Positions 1 to 8,172 of a DNA stretch of 64,000 nt are shown here, piece by piece. Source of the stretch: Xanthobacteraceae bacterium 501b (lineage in GTDB: Bacteria > Pseudomonadota > Alphaproteobacteria > Rhizobiales > Xanthobacteraceae). The number at the start of each line of letters is the position of its first letter. Position 1 is the first letter of the stretch. The DNA lies in NCBI GenBank assembly GCA_000378025.1, contig KB899087.1, positions 3,162,001-3,226,000 on the forward strand, written 5' to 3'. The notes beneath the pieces were generated by a model that saw only the letters and a list, made by a program, of their open reading frames with translations, searched no databases and had not been told where the DNA came from. Position numbers and translations under genes: made by a program.

Positions 1-280
1 CGCCCGCTACCCGCAATTCGCCCGGCAGGATGCCATCTTCCACGACATGATCCTGGAAATCGGCGGCAACGGCCTGGTGCGGGAAACGCTGGCGCACCAG
101 CACACCCATTTTCACATCTTCCGCCTGATGTTCCATGCGCTCGTGACCGAAGAGGCGCTTGACGAGCATGAGGCCCTCCTCGCGGCCTTCGCCGCCCGCG
201 ATGTCGACGCCGCACGCCATGCGATGCGCGCCCATCTCGAGCGCTCGCGCGACCGCCTCTCACCGGCCTTCGACCAATGA
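1..280 (+). CDS. GntR-family regulator, FCD domain, 3' end only
   Basis: Only the last 92 codons are present; the frame is already open at base 2 and the gene starts outside the window. The residues are alpha-helical and fit the C-terminal ligand-binding FCD domain of FadR-type GntR regulators: a helix with HTHFHIFRL, then a helix beginning DEHEALLAAFAARD and ending AMRAHLERSRDRL, the usual closing helix of this fold. The DNA-binding domain is not visible. Its stop overlaps the ATG of the next gene (ATGA at 277-280), so regulator and sugar ABC transporter are probably one transcript, and the regulator likely senses the transported sugar or a derivative. Family assignment is moderately sure; ligand unknown. 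Confidence 0.75.
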   Translation, partial: ARYPQFARQDAIFHDMILEIGGNGLVRETLAHQHTHFHIFRLMFHALVTEEALDEHEALLAAFAARDVDAARHAMRAHLERSRDRLSPAFDQ

Positions 281-1836
281 GCGCGGCGCACGCCCATCTC
301 CCCGCGCTAGAGGGCGCGCCGGTGCTTCGGGCCGAGCGGCTCGGCAAGGAATTCGGCGGCGTCACGGTGCTCTCGGAGGTGACGCTGGACATCCGGCCCG
401 GCGAAATCCACGCCATCATCGGCGAGAACGGCGCCGGCAAGTCCACGCTCATGCGCCTGCTCTCCGGCTATCTCCAGCCGAGCGACGGCGAGCTGCTGAT
501 GGATGGCGCGCCGATCCGCTTCCACACGCCGGCGCAGGCGCAGTCGGTCGGCATCGCGCTGGTGCACCAGGAGATCCTGCTCGCCGAGGCGCTGACCGTC
601 GCCGAGAACATCTTCATCGGCCGCGAGATCGCCCGCTTCGGCCGGCTCGACGAGCGCGCCATGCGCGAGGCCGCCGCCGCACAGCTCGCCGCCATCGGCT
701 GCAGCGTGTCGCCGCGCGCCCGGGTCGGCGACCTCTCCATCGCCAACCGGCAGCTGGTGCAGATCGCCAAGGCGCTGCTCGGCAGCCACCGCGTGGTGAT
801 CTTCGACGAGCCGACAGCCGTGCTGACCCATGAAGAGGTCGACCCGCTGCTCGACATCATCCTCGCGCTGAAGCAGCGCGGAGTCGCCATTCTCTATATC
901 AGCCACCGGCTGGACGAGGTGGAGCGGCTGGCCGACCGTGTCACCGTGCTGCGCGACGGGCGCATGGTCGGCACCTATGAGGCTGAGGGCCTCACCCCCC
1001 AGCGCATGGCGAGCCTGATGGTCGGGCGCGAATTCGCCAGCCTCTATCCGCCGAAGCTTGAAAGAGAGCTGGGCGAGCCTGCGCTCGACATCGCCCACGC
1101 CCAGGTGCCCGGCTTCGTGAACGACGTGTCGCTCACGCTGCGCAAGGGCGAGATTCTTGGCCTTGCCGGCATGATCGGTGCCGGACGGACCGAGCTTTTC
1201 GAGGGGCTGCTCGGCCTGCGGCCGGCCAGCTTCGGCGAGGTCCGCCTGCACGGCCGGCCGGTGCATTTCCGCTCGCCGGCCGAGGCCGCGCGGGCGGGGC
1301 TCGGCTATCTCACCGAGGACCGCAAGGGCAAGGGCCTGCTGCTCGGCGAGCGCCTCGCGCCCAATCTGACGCTGGCGGCGCTGGACCGAGTGCACCCCTT
1401 TGCCGGGCTCGACCTTGCCGGCGAGGCGCAGCAGCTCGACCGGGCCGTGCGCGGCTACGATATTCGCCTGCGCAGCCGCGACGCCCGCGCCGGCCAGCTC
1501 TCCGGCGGCAACCAGCAGAAGCTGCTGCTGGCCAAGGTGATGCTGAACGACCCTACCGTCCTCGTCATCGACGAGCCGACGCGCGGCATCGACATCGCCA
1601 ATAAGAGCCAGATCTACGCCTTCATCCAGTCGCTGGTGCGGGAGGGGCGCTCCTGCATCGTCATCTCCTCGGAGATGCAGGAACTGATCGGCCTGTGCGA
1701 CCGCATTCTGGTCATGCGGTCCGGCCGGATCAACGGGGAACTCACCGGCGACGCCATGTCGGAGAGCAATGTCGCGCTTTACGCCACCAGCAGTGTGGCG
1801 CGTGAACGAGCCTTAGAGGAAAACGCCCATGGCTGA
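277..1836 (+). CDS. Sugar ABC transporter ATP-binding protein (RbsA/XylG type)
   Basis: A 519-residue double ATPase that powers sugar uptake at the inner membrane. The N-terminal cassette has Walker A GENGAGKST and Walker B VVIFDEPTAVL. The C-terminal cassette has a degenerate Walker A (GAGRTE), signature LSGGNQQK and Walker B VLVIDEPTRGID. This asymmetry and length are typical of RbsA, XylG and MglA proteins (about 500 residues). The start overlaps the preceding regulator by four bases, and the stop overlaps the permease start by eight, so the genes are translationally coupled. The transported sugar cannot be read from the ATPase. Confidence 0.95.
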   Translation: MSAAHAHLPALEGAPVLRAERLGKEFGGVTVLSEVTLDIRPGEIHAIIGENGAGKSTLMRLLSGYLQPSDGELLMDGAPIRFHTPAQAQSVGIALVHQEILLAEALTVAENIFIGREIARFGRLDERAMREAAAAQLAAIGCSVSPRARVGDLSIANRQLVQIAKALLGSHRVVIFDEPTAVLTHEEVDPLLDIILALKQRGVAILYISHRLDEVERLADRVTVLRDGRMVGTYEAEGLTPQRMASLMVGREFASLYPPKLERELGEPALDIAHAQVPGFVNDVSLTLRKGEILGLAGMIGAGRTELFEGLLGLRPASFGEVRLHGRPVHFRSPAEAARAGLGYLTEDRKGKGLLLGERLAPNLTLAALDRVHPFAGLDLAGEAQQLDRAVRGYDIRLRSRDARAGQLSGGNQQKLLLAKVMLNDPTVLVIDEPTRGIDIANKSQIYAFIQSLVREGRSCIVISSEMQELIGLCDRILVMRSGRINGELTGDAMSESNVALYATSSVARERALEENAHG

Positions 1837-2821
1837 TGTCGCCACCGCGCCGCCGCGCGCCCAGCATAACTGGTCCATCGGCTGGGGTGATGCCGGCCCC
1901 TTCCTGGCGCTCGCCGCGCTGGTGGCGATCGGCTACCTGATCAATCCCGACTTCCTGTCGGCCAACAACATCGCCAACGTCGTCACCCGCAGCGCCTTCA
2001 TCGCCATCATCGCGATCGGCGCGACCTTCGTCATCTCCTCGGGCGGGCTCGATCTGTCGGTCGGCTCGATGGCCGCCTTCATCACCGGGGTGATGATCCT
2101 GTTCATGAACACGGTGGCGCCGAATGTGGGCACGGCGGCGATCCCGCTCGGCATGGCGGTGGCGCTCGTCACCGGCATCGCCTGCGGCCTGCTCAACGGC
2201 ACCATCGTCACAGTGGGGCGCATCGAGCCCTTCATCGCCACGCTGGGCACGATGGGGATCTTCCGCGCCCTCATCACCTATATGACCGATGGCGGCACGG
2301 TGGCGATCGACCGCAGCCTGCGCGATGCCTATCGCCCGGTCTATTTCGGCGATGTGCTTGGTGTGCCGATCCCGATCCTCGTCTCGCTCGCCGTGGCGCT
2401 GGTCGCCGCCTATGTGCTCTACCGCACGCGCTATGGACGGCGCTGCGTGGCGGTGGGCGCCAATGAGGACGTAGCGCGCTATTCCGGCATCTCGGTCACG
2501 CGCGTGCGCATCACCGCCTATGTGATCCAGGGCGCCTGCGTCGCCATCGCCGCCATCTGCTATGTGCCCCGGCTTGGCGCGGCGACCCCGACCACCGGGC
2601 TGCTGTGGGAGCTGCAGGTGATCACCGCCGTGGTGATCGGCGGCACCGCCCTGCGCGGCGGGCGCGGGCGCGTCTGGGGCACGGTGGCCGGCGCGGTGAT
2701 CCTCGAATTCATCGCCAACCTCATGGTCCTTTCCGACTTCGTCTCCGAGTACCTCGTCGCGGCGGTGCAGGGCGTGATCATCATCATCGCCATGCTGATC
2801 CAGCGGATGTCCAAGAGGTAG
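1829..2821 (+). CDS. Sugar ABC transporter permease (RbsC type)
   Basis: A 330-residue inner-membrane permease of the BPD_transp_2 family that forms the sugar channel with the preceding ATPase. The protein is strongly hydrophobic with about eight to ten membrane segments. It carries the family hallmark GGLDLSVGS near residue 71 and the conserved loop GANEDVARYSGI, close to the GxN..AA.YSGI motif of RbsC. An AGG-containing ribosome site (TTAGAGGAAAA) precedes the ATG. It overlaps the ATPase gene and is followed by 82 bases before the periplasmic-protein gene. Confidence 0.94.
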   Translation: MADVATAPPRAQHNWSIGWGDAGPFLALAALVAIGYLINPDFLSANNIANVVTRSAFIAIIAIGATFVISSGGLDLSVGSMAAFITGVMILFMNTVAPNVGTAAIPLGMAVALVTGIACGLLNGTIVTVGRIEPFIATLGTMGIFRALITYMTDGGTVAIDRSLRDAYRPVYFGDVLGVPIPILVSLAVALVAAYVLYRTRYGRRCVAVGANEDVARYSGISVTRVRITAYVIQGACVAIAAICYVPRLGAATPTTGLLWELQVITAVVIGGTALRGGRGRVWGTVAGAVILEFIANLMVLSDFVSEYLVAAVQGVIIIIAMLIQRMSKR

Positions 2822-2903
2822 CGAAGAGAAGAACCGGCGCGCGCGAGGCAGCCGCGACGCGCCGGGCATCAATCAAGACTGCCGCACCTGGTGGAGGAAA
2901 CAC

Positions 2904-3854
2904 ATGCTCAGGAATGCACTCATTGCCGCTGGGGTGACGACCGCGCTGCTGGCGGCCGGCCCGGCTTCAGCCGCCGAAAAGAAGGTCATCGCCGTCTCCA
3001 TTCCCGCCGCCGACCATGGCTGGACCGCCGGCGTCGTCTACCATGCGAACGCCGCCGCCAAGGAGATCAACAAGGCCTTTCCCGGCATCGAGGTGATCGT
3101 GAAGACCTCACCCTCGGCCAGTGCGCAGGTGAGCGCCATCGAGGACATGTCGGCCACGCGCAAGATGGACGCGCTTGTCATCCTGCCGCACAGCTCCGAG
3201 GAGCTGACCACGCCGGTGAAGACCATCAAGGAGAAGGGCACCTTCATCACCGTGGTCGACCGCGGCCTGAACGACCCGCATATCCAGGACCTCTATGTCG
3301 CCGGCGACAACATCGCCGTCGGCTTCAACACGGCGAAGTTCCTGGTCGAGAAGATGGGCGGCAAGGGCAATCTCGTCGTGCTGCGCGGCATCCCGACCGT
3401 CATTGACGACGAGCGCATCAAGGGCTTCCAGGACGGGATCAAGGGCTCGGACCTGAAGATCCTCGACATCCAGTACGCCAACTGGAACAGCGACGAAGCC
3501 TTCAAGCTGATGCAGGACTATCTCGCCAAATACCCGCAGATCGATGCGGTGTGGGCCAATGACGACGACATGCTGCTCGGCGTGCTGGAAGCGATCAAGC
3601 AGTCCGGCCGCAAGGACATCAAGTTCGCGCTCGGCGGCAACGGCATGAAGGAGATCATCGAGAAGGTGAAGGCGGGCGACGCCATGACCCCGGTCGAGAC
3701 GCCCTATCCGCCCTCGATGATCAAGACCGCCATCTATCTCACCGCCGCGCATTTCGCCGGCCACGCCCCGGTGCGCGGCGCGCTCAAGCTCGATGCGCCG
3801 CTCATCACCAAGGACAATGCCGAGGAATACTACTTCCCCGACTCGCCGTTCTGA
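2904..3854 (+). CDS. Periplasmic sugar-binding protein of the ABC transporter (RbsB type)
   Basis: A 316-residue Peripla_BP_4-type protein. A signal peptide covers about residues 1-23 with cleavage near PASA-AEKK. The mature part begins KKVIAVSIPAADHGW, like the first strand of ribose-, galactose- and autoinducer-binding proteins, and later has AVWANDDDMLLGVLEAI, the second-lobe ligand strand. A GGAGG ribosome site lies just ahead of the ATG. It captures the sugar and delivers it to the permease encoded upstream. A GC-rich stem-loop follows the stop, which may stabilise this message relative to the rest. Exact ligand unknown. Confidence 0.93.
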   Translation: MLRNALIAAGVTTALLAAGPASAAEKKVIAVSIPAADHGWTAGVVYHANAAAKEINKAFPGIEVIVKTSPSASAQVSAIEDMSATRKMDALVILPHSSEELTTPVKTIKEKGTFITVVDRGLNDPHIQDLYVAGDNIAVGFNTAKFLVEKMGGKGNLVVLRGIPTVIDDERIKGFQDGIKGSDLKILDIQYANWNSDEAFKLMQDYLAKYPQIDAVWANDDDMLLGVLEAIKQSGRKDIKFALGGNGMKEIIEKVKAGDAMTPVETPYPPSMIKTAIYLTAAHFAGHAPVRGALKLDAPLITKDNAEEYYFPDSPF

Positions 3855-3867
3855 CCCTTACCCTATC

Positions 3868-3895
3868 GGCCGGGCAGGCAAGACCGCGCCCGGCC
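3868..3895 (+). promoter_or_regulatory. Intercistronic stem-loop after the sugar-binding-protein gene
   Basis: GGCCGGGC at 3868-3875 pairs perfectly with GCCCGGCC at 3888-3895 around a 12-base loop. There is no T-run, so it is more likely an mRNA-stabilising or attenuating hairpin than a full terminator. It sits between the binding-protein gene and the DJ-1 gene. Confidence 0.45.
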
Positions 3896-3921
3896 CCTCA
3901 CAATGAGCGGAGGTACTCATC

Positions 3922-4542
3922 ATGCCGGGCAAGAAAATCCTGATGCTGACGGGCGAATTCACCGAGGAATACGAGATCTTCGTGTTCCAGCAGGGGATGG
4001 AAGCGGTCGGCCACACGGTCCATGTCGTCTGCCCCGACAAGAAGGCCGGCGACAAGATCCAGACCTCGCTGCACGATTTCGAGGGACACCAGACCTATAT
4101 CGAGCGCTACGGCCACCTCGCCGACATCAACAAGACCTTCTCCGAGGTGAAGCTGGAGGAGTATGACGCCGTCTACTGCGCCGGCGGGCGCGGGCCGGAA
4201 TATATCCGCACCGACAAGCGCATTCAGGCGATGGTCCGCCACTTCCACGAGACCGGCAAGCCGATCTTCACCATCTGCCACGGCGCGCAAATTCTGATGG
4301 CGGTGGACGGGGTGCTGACCGGCAAGCGGGTTGGCGCGCTCGGCGCCTGCGAGCCGGAAGTGCGCCTCGCCGGCGGCATCTATGTCGACCTCTCGCCGAC
4401 CGAGGCGCTGGTCGACGGCAACATGGTCTCCGCCAAGGGCTGGACGGCGCTGGCCGCCTTCATGCGCGAATGCCTGAAGGTGCTCGGCACCGAAATCCGC
4501 CATTCCGACAACGTGCCGGCCGTCGCGACACGGGCGGCGTAG
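3922..4542 (+). CDS. DJ-1/PfpI family protein
   Basis: A 206-residue class I glutamine-amidotransferase-like protein. It opens with KKILMLTGEFTEEYEIF, the first strand and loop of DJ-1/PfpI proteins, and carries the nucleophile elbow FTICHGAQILM with Cys near residue 118 followed by His, as in PfpI, YhbO and Hsp31. Members act as proteases, glyoxalases/deglycases or uncharacterised hydrolases. A GGAGG-like site lies 12 bases before the ATG. It follows the sugar transporter after a 67-base gap with a hairpin, so it may be the last gene of that operon. Protection against reactive carbonyls from sugar metabolism is only a guess. Confidence 0.88.
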   Translation: MPGKKILMLTGEFTEEYEIFVFQQGMEAVGHTVHVVCPDKKAGDKIQTSLHDFEGHQTYIERYGHLADINKTFSEVKLEEYDAVYCAGGRGPEYIRTDKRIQAMVRHFHETGKPIFTICHGAQILMAVDGVLTGKRVGALGACEPEVRLAGGIYVDLSPTEALVDGNMVSAKGWTALAAFMRECLKVLGTEIRHSDNVPAVATRAA

Positions 4543-4552
4543 CGCCGGCTAT

Positions 4553-4580
4553 CCCCGGGCGCCCACAGGGCCGCCCGGGG
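4553..4580. terminator. Probable bidirectional terminator hairpin
   Basis: CCCCGGGCG at 4553-4561 is complementary to CGCCCGGGG at 4572-4580 with a 10-base loop. It lies between two convergent genes (DJ-1 protein and SDR). No T-run follows, so it may work with Rho or simply as a roadblock. Confidence 0.5.
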
Positions 4581-4649
4581 GTTCGCTCGATCGGCCGCCT
4601 GCCGAAGCGTCAAAGGCCAGGAAGGCGAAGGCGAAGGGCGCGCCCCGCG

Positions 4650-5615
4650 TCAGAACCGCTCGCCGACGAGTTCCTCGCTTTTGCGCCACAGGGCCTCCGC
4701 CCGCTCGGCGTCGAGGGCATAGGGGCGCACGCCGCCGCGAATGCCTTCGCCGTCCTGCACCTGAGCGACATGACAGTCCTCGCAATAGCGCCCGCCGACC
4801 GCCTCCGCATCGGCGACGCAGGCGGCCCATACCGTGGTCGCCGCCCCCTGCGGGATCGTCTTGAACGCGAAGGGCGGCAGGCCGGCCGCCGCGTGCGCGA
4901 CGTTGATGGAGGCGACCAGAGCTTCCATGTCTTCGGGGGTCATGTGCCGGCCGAGCTCGGTATGGATGCCCCCGGGATGCACCGCCGTGGCGCGCACGCC
5001 GCGCGCGCGGTGCCGCCGGTCGAACGCGACGGCGAACAGGCTGTTGGCCGTCTTCGAACGTCCATACGCGACCCACGGGTCATAAGGGGTCCGTTCGAAA
5101 TTGGGGTCGTCGAGCTCGACATCGGCGAAGCGATGGCCGGCGGAGGACAGGTTCACCAGCCGCCCGCCCTCGCCGATCAGGCCGGCGATCTTGTTCACCA
5201 GCACGAAGTGGCCGAGATGGTTGGTGCCGAACTGTGTCTCGAACCCGTCGGCGGTTCGGCCGAAGGGCGGCGCCATGACGCCGGCATTGGCGATCACCAG
5301 GTCGAAGCCGCGGCCATCCGCCAGCAGCCGGTCGGCGCAGGCGCGCACGCTGGCAAGCGAGGCGAGATCAAGCTCGATAAGCTCGAAGCTGCCGTCCTTC
5401 GCCCGGGCCGCTTCCCGCACGCCGGCGGTCGCCCGCTCGGCCTTGGCAAGGTCGCGCGCCGCGCCGACCACATGCGCGCCATGCGCCGCCAGAACCCTCG
5501 CGGTCTCGACGCCGAGCCCCGCCGAGGTGCCCGTCACCAGGACGCGCCTGCCGTGGAGATCGACCCCGGCAAGCACCTCGTCCGTGGTCGATGTCGCACC
5601 GAAAACCTCTGTCAT
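4650..5615 (-). CDS. Short-chain dehydrogenase/reductase
   Basis: A 321-residue SDR of the longer, retinol-dehydrogenase/WW-oxidoreductase-like kind. It shows the cofactor motif TGTSAGLG (residues 28-35), the NAG motif (110-112), catalytic Ser in NLSSAG (157/158) and YGRSK with Tyr184 and Lys188, so it should be an active NAD(P)-dependent oxidoreductase. The substrate is unknown. It is transcribed away from an AraC-type regulator, with a 13-bp tandem repeat in the shared promoter region; this pairing usually means the regulator controls the enzyme. The C-terminal extension (about residues 225-321) is rich in Ala and charged residues. Confidence 0.9.
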   Translation of the reverse strand: MTEVFGATSTTDEVLAGVDLHGRRVLVTGTSAGLGVETARVLAAHGAHVVGAARDLAKAERATAGVREAARAKDGSFELIELDLASLASVRACADRLLADGRGFDLVIANAGVMAPPFGRTADGFETQFGTNHLGHFVLVNKIAGLIGEGGRLVNLSSAGHRFADVELDDPNFERTPYDPWVAYGRSKTANSLFAVAFDRRHRARGVRATAVHPGGIHTELGRHMTPEDMEALVASINVAHAAAGLPPFAFKTIPQGAATTVWAACVADAEAVGGRYCEDCHVAQVQDGEGIRGGVRPYALDAERAEALWRKSEELVGERF

Positions 5616-5637
5616 GATCTGTTCCTGTTCGCTTGAA

Positions 5638-5695
5638 GCCGCGCGGTGATGCCGCGCGGTGATGCCGCGCGGTGATGCCGCGCGGTGATGCCGCG
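5638..5695. repeat. 13-bp tandem repeat (4.5 copies) in the SDR/AraC promoter region
   Basis: The unit GCCGCGCGGTGAT occurs four times without a mismatch at 5638, 5651, 5664 and 5677, followed by the first six bases of a fifth copy. It lies 22 bases upstream of the SDR start, in the divergent promoter region. The 13-bp period is not a codon multiple. It could be a slippage-prone spacer or repeated regulator half-sites. Confidence 0.95.
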
Positions 5696-5810
5696 TCCCT
5701 GGCCGATATGGTCAGCGGCTTGCGAAGCCGAGCGCCCGATCGTATCAACTCCTTGCCTGATCCTATCAGCGGCGCTTGCGATGCCGGCGAGGAAGGAAAA
5801 GATCACCCCC

Positions 5811-6716
5811 ATGCAGAATTTGCTCGATCGCATGTGCCACCGCATCGCGCGCCACACGGACGGCATGCGGCCGGAGACGCCGTTGCCGCATGTCGGCATA
5901 GGAATCGCCCGCCAGCACAGCGCGCCGGTGACGACGCTCTATGAACCGATGGCTTGCGTGGTGCTGCAGGGCACCAAGCAGGTGCTGATCGGCGACCGGA
6001 TGCTGCGCTATGGCGCGGGCAGCTGCTTCATCGCCTCGCTGGAACTGCCGGCCACCGGCTGCGTGATCGAGGCGGCCCGCGACGCGCCCTATGTCGTCGC
6101 CAGCCTCGCCCTTGATCGCGACGTGCTCACCAGCCTGCTCGCGGAGATGCCGCCCGCCCCGCCTGCCGCGCCCACAGCCGCGCCGGCCTCCGGCTTCGGC
6201 GTGGCGCCCGCCACGGCCGCTCTGCTGGAGGCCTGGGATCAGCTGCTCGCGCTGCTGGACACGCCCGCCGACATCCGCTTTCTCGCGCCCTCGCGCGAGC
6301 GCGAAGTGCTGTACCGCCTGCTGCAGGGCGCGCACGGCCCGCTGCTCCGCCAGGCCGGGCGCACCGACAGCCGCCTGTCGCAGGTGCGGCGCGCGATCAG
6401 CTGGATCCGCCGCAACTTCGACCAGACGCTGCGGACCGAGGCACTGGCCGAGATCGCCGGCATGAGCGTCCCTTCCTTCCACCGCCATTTCAAGGCGGCG
6501 ACGGCGATGAGCCCGCTGCAATACCAGAAGACGCTGCGCCTTCAGGCCGCGCGGCGATTGCTGACGACCCACACCGATGCCGCCCGCGCCGCCTATGCGG
6601 TCGGCTATGAAAGCGCCTCGCAGTTCAGCCGCGAATATGCCCGCCTGTTCGGCATGCCTCCCGCCCGCGACGCCGAGCGCCTGCGCCGCGCCGCGCAGCT
6701 GGGGGAGGCCATCTGA
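5811..6716 (+). CDS. AraC-family regulator with AraC_N cupin domain
   Basis: About 301 residues. The N-terminal half (VTTLYEPMACVVLQGTKQ onwards) is the AraC_N cupin-like ligand domain. The C-terminal 100 residues hold the two helix-turn-helix motifs, including LAEIAGMSVPSFHRHFK and YAVGYESASQFSREY. I chose the ATG at 5811 because an AGGAAGG-type ribosome site precedes it and family members start with a similar short helix; in-frame starts upstream would add poorly conserved residues. It is divergent from the SDR gene and probably regulates it. Effector unknown. Confidence 0.88.
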   Translation: MQNLLDRMCHRIARHTDGMRPETPLPHVGIGIARQHSAPVTTLYEPMACVVLQGTKQVLIGDRMLRYGAGSCFIASLELPATGCVIEAARDAPYVVASLALDRDVLTSLLAEMPPAPPAAPTAAPASGFGVAPATAALLEAWDQLLALLDTPADIRFLAPSREREVLYRLLQGAHGPLLRQAGRTDSRLSQVRRAISWIRRNFDQTLRTEALAEIAGMSVPSFHRHFKAATAMSPLQYQKTLRLQAARRLLTTHTDAARAAYAVGYESASQFSREYARLFGMPPARDAERLRRAAQLGEAI

Positions 6717-6800
6717 CGGCGCCGGTTACGGGCGTTCGGCTCGGCGGCCAGGGACTGGCGGTCTTTTCCCGGCGACGGCGCAGCCGGGCCAGCGCGGGCT

Positions 6801-8168
6801 CTACTCCTCGCGGAAGGCGCGCATGAGCTGGTCCTGCAACGGCTTGAGGAAATAGGATAAAGCGAGGCGCGGGCCGGTGTCGATGAACACCTCCACCGGC
6901 ATGCCGGGCACCAGCTTCAGCGGCGCGAGCCGTGCCACCGCTGCGGGATCGAGCGTGAGGCGGACCGTATACCAGCTCTCGCCGCTCGCCTCGTTCACGA
7001 ACACATCCGGCGAGAGCCGTGCCACCACGCCGGCGAGTTCGGGCGTGGTGCGCCGGTTGAAGCTGGTGAGCCGCAGCAGCGCCGCCTCGCCGGCATGAAC
7101 GTCGTCGATATCGTCCGGGCTCAGCCGCATCTCGGCGACCAGCGCGGCGCGCGGGACGATCTGCATGAGGGTTTCGCCCGGCGCGACGACGGCCCCGATC
7201 GTGTGCACGGCGAGGTCGTGCACGAGGCCGGCCTGCGGGGCGCGGACCTCCATGCGCCGGAGGCGGTCGCGGGCGGCGATCCGCTGCTCGGCGAGCTGGG
7301 CCAGCCTTGCGTCGATCTCGCGCAGGGCCTCCAGCGCCTCGGCCTGGCGCGTCTGGTCGATCTCGATGATCTGCAGCTCCGTCTCGGCGATCCGCCCTTC
7401 GGCGCGGGCGATCTCGGCGGTGAACTGGCCGTGTTCGCCGGTGAGCTGGGCGCGCAGCCGGCTCAGCTCCGCCACCTGGCCGAGGGTGGCGAGATCGCGG
7501 CCCCGCAACGTCTCGATGCTCTCAAGCTCGCGCGCGTTCCACGCCAGTTCCTCGGTCTTGGCGTCGCGCCGCTCGGCGAGGCCGTCGATCTCGCGGTGAA
7601 TCTGGGCGATGCGCTCCCGAAGCTGGCGCTTCTGGCCGGCGGCAAGCGCGCGGCGGGCGCGGAACAGCGCCTGCTCGGAGGCGATGAGGGCGGCCGCGGC
7701 GCCGGGGGCCTCGCCGGCTTCCAATTCCACAGGCACCACAAGCTCCTCCGCCGCGTCGCGCTCGCCGACGAGACGCAGGCGCTGGGCGGCCAGATGCCGG
7801 ATCTGGTCCTCGACAATGGCGAGGTTGGCCTTTGTCAGCGTGTCGTCGAGCCGGATCAGCAGCTGCCCCGCCGCCACCGCGTCGCCATCGCGCACATGGA
7901 TGGCGCCGACCACGCCGCCATCGCGGGTCTCCACCTGCTTCACCCGGCCCTCGACCACCAGCGTGCCCTGCCCGACCACCGCGCCGGCAAGTTCGGTCGT
8001 CGCCGCCCAGCCGCCGAGGCCGCCGAACAGCAGGGCGACAAGGCCGAAGCCCATGGCCAAGTTGCGCCGGATCGACCGGGTCGCCGGCGAGGCGGACCCG
8101 CCCCGTGCGGAAGAGGGAAGGACCAGGCGCGGCTCCGCAGCACGCTCAGGCGGGGTCAGGGCGTCCAT
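6801..8168 (-). CDS. HlyD-type periplasmic adaptor of a type I secretion system
   Basis: A 455-residue membrane-fusion protein that bridges the inner-membrane ABC exporter and an outer-membrane TolC-like channel. A single membrane segment lies near residues 38-56 (MGFGLVALLFGGLGGWAA), then a lipoyl/barrel-sandwich half (VVGQGTLVVEGRVKQVE), a long coiled coil (about 110-280) and the second half with APQAGLVHDLAVHTIGAVV. The C-terminus, with GMPVEVFIDTG, matches the HlyD/PrtE end. It lies four bases after the exporter gene in the same operon. No TolC gene is in the window. Confidence 0.93.
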   Translation of the reverse strand: MDALTPPERAAEPRLVLPSSARGGSASPATRSIRRNLAMGFGLVALLFGGLGGWAATTELAGAVVGQGTLVVEGRVKQVETRDGGVVGAIHVRDGDAVAAGQLLIRLDDTLTKANLAIVEDQIRHLAAQRLRLVGERDAAEELVVPVELEAGEAPGAAAALIASEQALFRARRALAAGQKRQLRERIAQIHREIDGLAERRDAKTEELAWNARELESIETLRGRDLATLGQVAELSRLRAQLTGEHGQFTAEIARAEGRIAETELQIIEIDQTRQAEALEALREIDARLAQLAEQRIAARDRLRRMEVRAPQAGLVHDLAVHTIGAVVAPGETLMQIVPRAALVAEMRLSPDDIDDVHAGEAALLRLTSFNRRTTPELAGVVARLSPDVFVNEASGESWYTVRLTLDPAAVARLAPLKLVPGMPVEVFIDTGPRLALSYFLKPLQDQLMRAFREE

Positions 8169-8172
8169 CGCG

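Noticed and set aside
5638-5695. CRISPR-like array
   Set aside because: Units are directly adjacent 13-mers without spacers, and there are no cas genes in the window.
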